From positions 1-64,000 of the forward strand of contig NZ_JACLQU010000012.1 of the NCBI RefSeq assembly GCF_016648855.1: a DNA stretch of 64,000 bases. Direction: 5' to 3'. Origin of the DNA: Streptococcus parasanguinis. GTDB lineage: Bacteria > Bacillota > Bacilli > Lactobacillales > Streptococcaceae. The notes under the pieces are model-generated. The model was not told the DNA's origin, ran no database searches, and saw only the letters and a program-made list of their open reading frames with translations. A program made the position numbers and the translations under genes. Positions 62,706-64,000 of the stretch are shown here, piece by piece (positions within the stretch are counted from its first letter, which is position 1; every line of letters starts with the position of its first letter).

Positions 62706-63905
62706 ATGTTTAAAAGAACTTACAAACGAAATATTTCACTCCTAGCAGGTCTGGAATTTACATCTTATTTTGGAATCACCAGTTTTTGGATTTTATTTTT
62801 TATTCAGAATGGTCTTTCTTTGCTTCAGATTGGTTTATTAGAGAGTATCTTTCATGGGACCAGTCTCTTGTGTGAGATCCCGTCTGGTATGTTAGCCGAT
62901 CGATTTAGCTACAAGACCAATCTCTATTTGGCTCGCTTGTCCAGTATTGGATCCTCGATCTTGATTTTATTTGGTCAGGGGAATTTTTGGATCTATGCCA
63001 TTGCTATGATGGTCAATGCTTGGTCTTATAATTTTGACTCGGGGACCAGTACAGCTTTCTTATTTGATTCAGCTGTGGAAGCAGGTCAAAAAGACCGTTA
63101 TCTTCAGATTTCTAGCTTTTTGTCTGGTGTGGCCGAAGTCACCCGAACGTTAGGTACAGTTGTGGCAGGCTTCTTTATTCACGGAGCATTGGCTTGGACC
63201 TATTATATTGCTATTGGGCTTTCCTTGCTTTCCATTCTTTTGATCTTTCTGATGAAAGAGCCAGAGAGCAAGAGTGATGAAAGAAATCATTTGACCTTAA
63301 AGCGGATATTGGAGGTAGTGAAACAAGAATGGCAGGAAAAAACAGTCTTGTTTTACTGGATGCTCACCTATCAGTTGGTAGGGACCATCATGTGTATGTT
63401 TTATTTTTACTACCAACAGAAAATTAGTGACTTAGCTAGTTGGCAAGTTTCGCTCATCATGTTAATTGGTAGTGGATTCAATCTCCTAGCGGTTTATTTG
63501 GCTAGTCAAATCGGGAAAAAATGGAATAGTAATCAAGTCTTTCCGATTCTGGTTGCACTGACAGGGTTGACCTTGCTTTTGGTAGGTTTAAAGACTCCAT
63601 TTGCCTATCTGAGTGTCTATCTCTTGACCAATGCCCTTTATGCCGTTTATCAACCTATCTACTACAATGATTTACAAGCTTATCTGCCATCCAGTGTACG
63701 AGCAACCATGCTGAGTATCAATTCGATGATGTTTAGTCTATCTATGATTGTCATCTTCCCTTTGACTGGTTGGTTCATTGATAGCTGTGGCTTTGTAGCA
63801 GTCTTTATCGTATTAGGCCTTCTAACGCTTTTCTCTTTCCCTATCTTAATGATTGGATTGAGGAAAATGGGAAAGACCTTAAGCAAGGTGCCAAAGAAGG
63901 AATAA
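62706..63905 (+). CDS. MFS transporter
   Basis: 399 residues with twelve predicted hydrophobic helices. The conserved loop 2-3 motif appears as G-M-L-A-D-R-F near residue 60, typical of proton-coupled major facilitator antiporters. Probable drug or metabolite efflux; substrate unknown. Ribosome site GAAAGAGG ahead of the ATG. A start-stop codon pair (ATGTAG) with a ribosome site lies 60 bp upstream. Followed by a terminator. Confidence 0.88.
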   Translation: MFKRTYKRNISLLAGLEFTSYFGITSFWILFFIQNGLSLLQIGLLESIFHGTSLLCEIPSGMLADRFSYKTNLYLARLSSIGSSILILFGQGNFWIYAIAMMVNAWSYNFDSGTSTAFLFDSAVEAGQKDRYLQISSFLSGVAEVTRTLGTVVAGFFIHGALAWTYYIAIGLSLLSILLIFLMKEPESKSDERNHLTLKRILEVVKQEWQEKTVLFYWMLTYQLVGTIMCMFYFYYQQKISDLASWQVSLIMLIGSGFNLLAVYLASQIGKKWNSNQVFPILVALTGLTLLLVGLKTPFAYLSVYLLTNALYAVYQPIYYNDLQAYLPSSVRATMLSINSMMFSLSMIVIFPLTGWFIDSCGFVAVFIVLGLLTLFSFPILMIGLRKMGKTLSKVPKKE

Positions 63906-63934
63906 GATTTCCGACCTTCATCTGGTCAGTATTC

Positions 63935-63970
63935 AACTCTCTCTGCTCTGCAGGGAGAGTTTTTTCATCT
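63935..63970 (+). terminator. Terminator after the MFS gene
   Basis: AACTCTC (63935-63941) pairs with GAGAGTT (63955-63961) followed by TTTTTC. Confidence 0.82.
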
Positions 63971-63981
63971 TAAGAATTTGT

Positions 63982-63990
63982 GGTAAAATA
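63982..63990 (+). promoter_or_regulatory. Extended -10 promoter reading out of the window
   Basis: TGG-TAAAAT ten bases before the window edge; drives a gene that begins beyond the sequence. Confidence 0.5.
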
Positions 63991-64000
63991 TGTATATCCA

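Overview
The window reads as the chromosome of a viridans-group Streptococcus, closest in feel to the sanguinis/parasanguinis/mitis neighbourhood. The evidence is low GC, streptococcal Shine-Dalgarno and extended -10 promoters, a tagatose-pathway lac locus beside a galactitol-type PTS, the block cpsY-like/lspA/rluD-like/proBAC, the block pdp/deoC/cdd/nucleoside ABC transporter, and intergenic palindromic repeats of streptococcal type. The species cannot be fixed from the sequence alone. No tRNA, rRNA, CRISPR array, transposase or prophage gene was seen.

Layout. 1-10560: sugar locus. A IIA-IIB-IIC permease of the galactitol family (probably galactose transport in this context) is followed by a terminator and a new promoter for lacABCD, then a second unit lacT-lacFE-lacG controlled by antitermination. 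Together they import galactose or lactose as 6-phosphates and convert them to triose phosphates. 10606-16152: LysR regulator, lspA, RluA-family pseudouridine synthase, and proline synthesis (proB, proA, proC). 16153-16570: a gene-free stretch full of hairpins. 16602-18376 (minus): an ABC-F protein of the antibiotic-resistance type behind a long leader holding a three-residue peptide ORF and an intrinsic terminator. 18427-23373: hemW, acyl-ACP thioesterase, three membrane or hydrolase genes, and a CPBP protease. 23499-30104: an AT-rich accessory island of immunity-like genes (two Imm6-like, one YezG-like, a broken SUKH gene, a broken GAD-like gene, several unknowns, one Imm47-like) wrapped around the housekeeping gene uvrC, with no toxin gene visible. 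30213-34697: phosphoesterase, nitroreductase, pepV, UDG-like protein, YbaK-like deacylase, rhodanese. 34863-38741: a repeat-rich membrane protein, a TcaA-like protein and a VanY-type carboxypeptidase. 38771-40612 (minus): small kinase-like protein, rpsT, coaA. 40703-48437: nucleoside salvage and uptake. 48713-54238: YpmS-like protein, cutC, YjbR-like protein and a heterodimeric ABC exporter. 54331-63905: assorted genes including a MocR-type regulator, a TrhA/hemolysin III protein, a DUF1836 regulator, yaaA, a MarR regulator, a TseB-like protein, an aminotransferase, asnS, a DUF1003 protein and an MFS transporter.

Most worth a second look: (1) the ABC-F leader, which looks like a drug-inducible transcription attenuator; (2) at least seven genes whose start codon lies 6-7 nt after a good -10 box with no Shine-Dalgarno, i.e. 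predicted leaderless mRNAs; (3) the orphan immunity island, with promoter sequence duplicated at the edges of two of its cassettes and two of its genes freshly inactivated by single lesions; (4) a short W-x-x-[YL]-F-E...GR...S-x-E-E module shared by two adjacent envelope genes.
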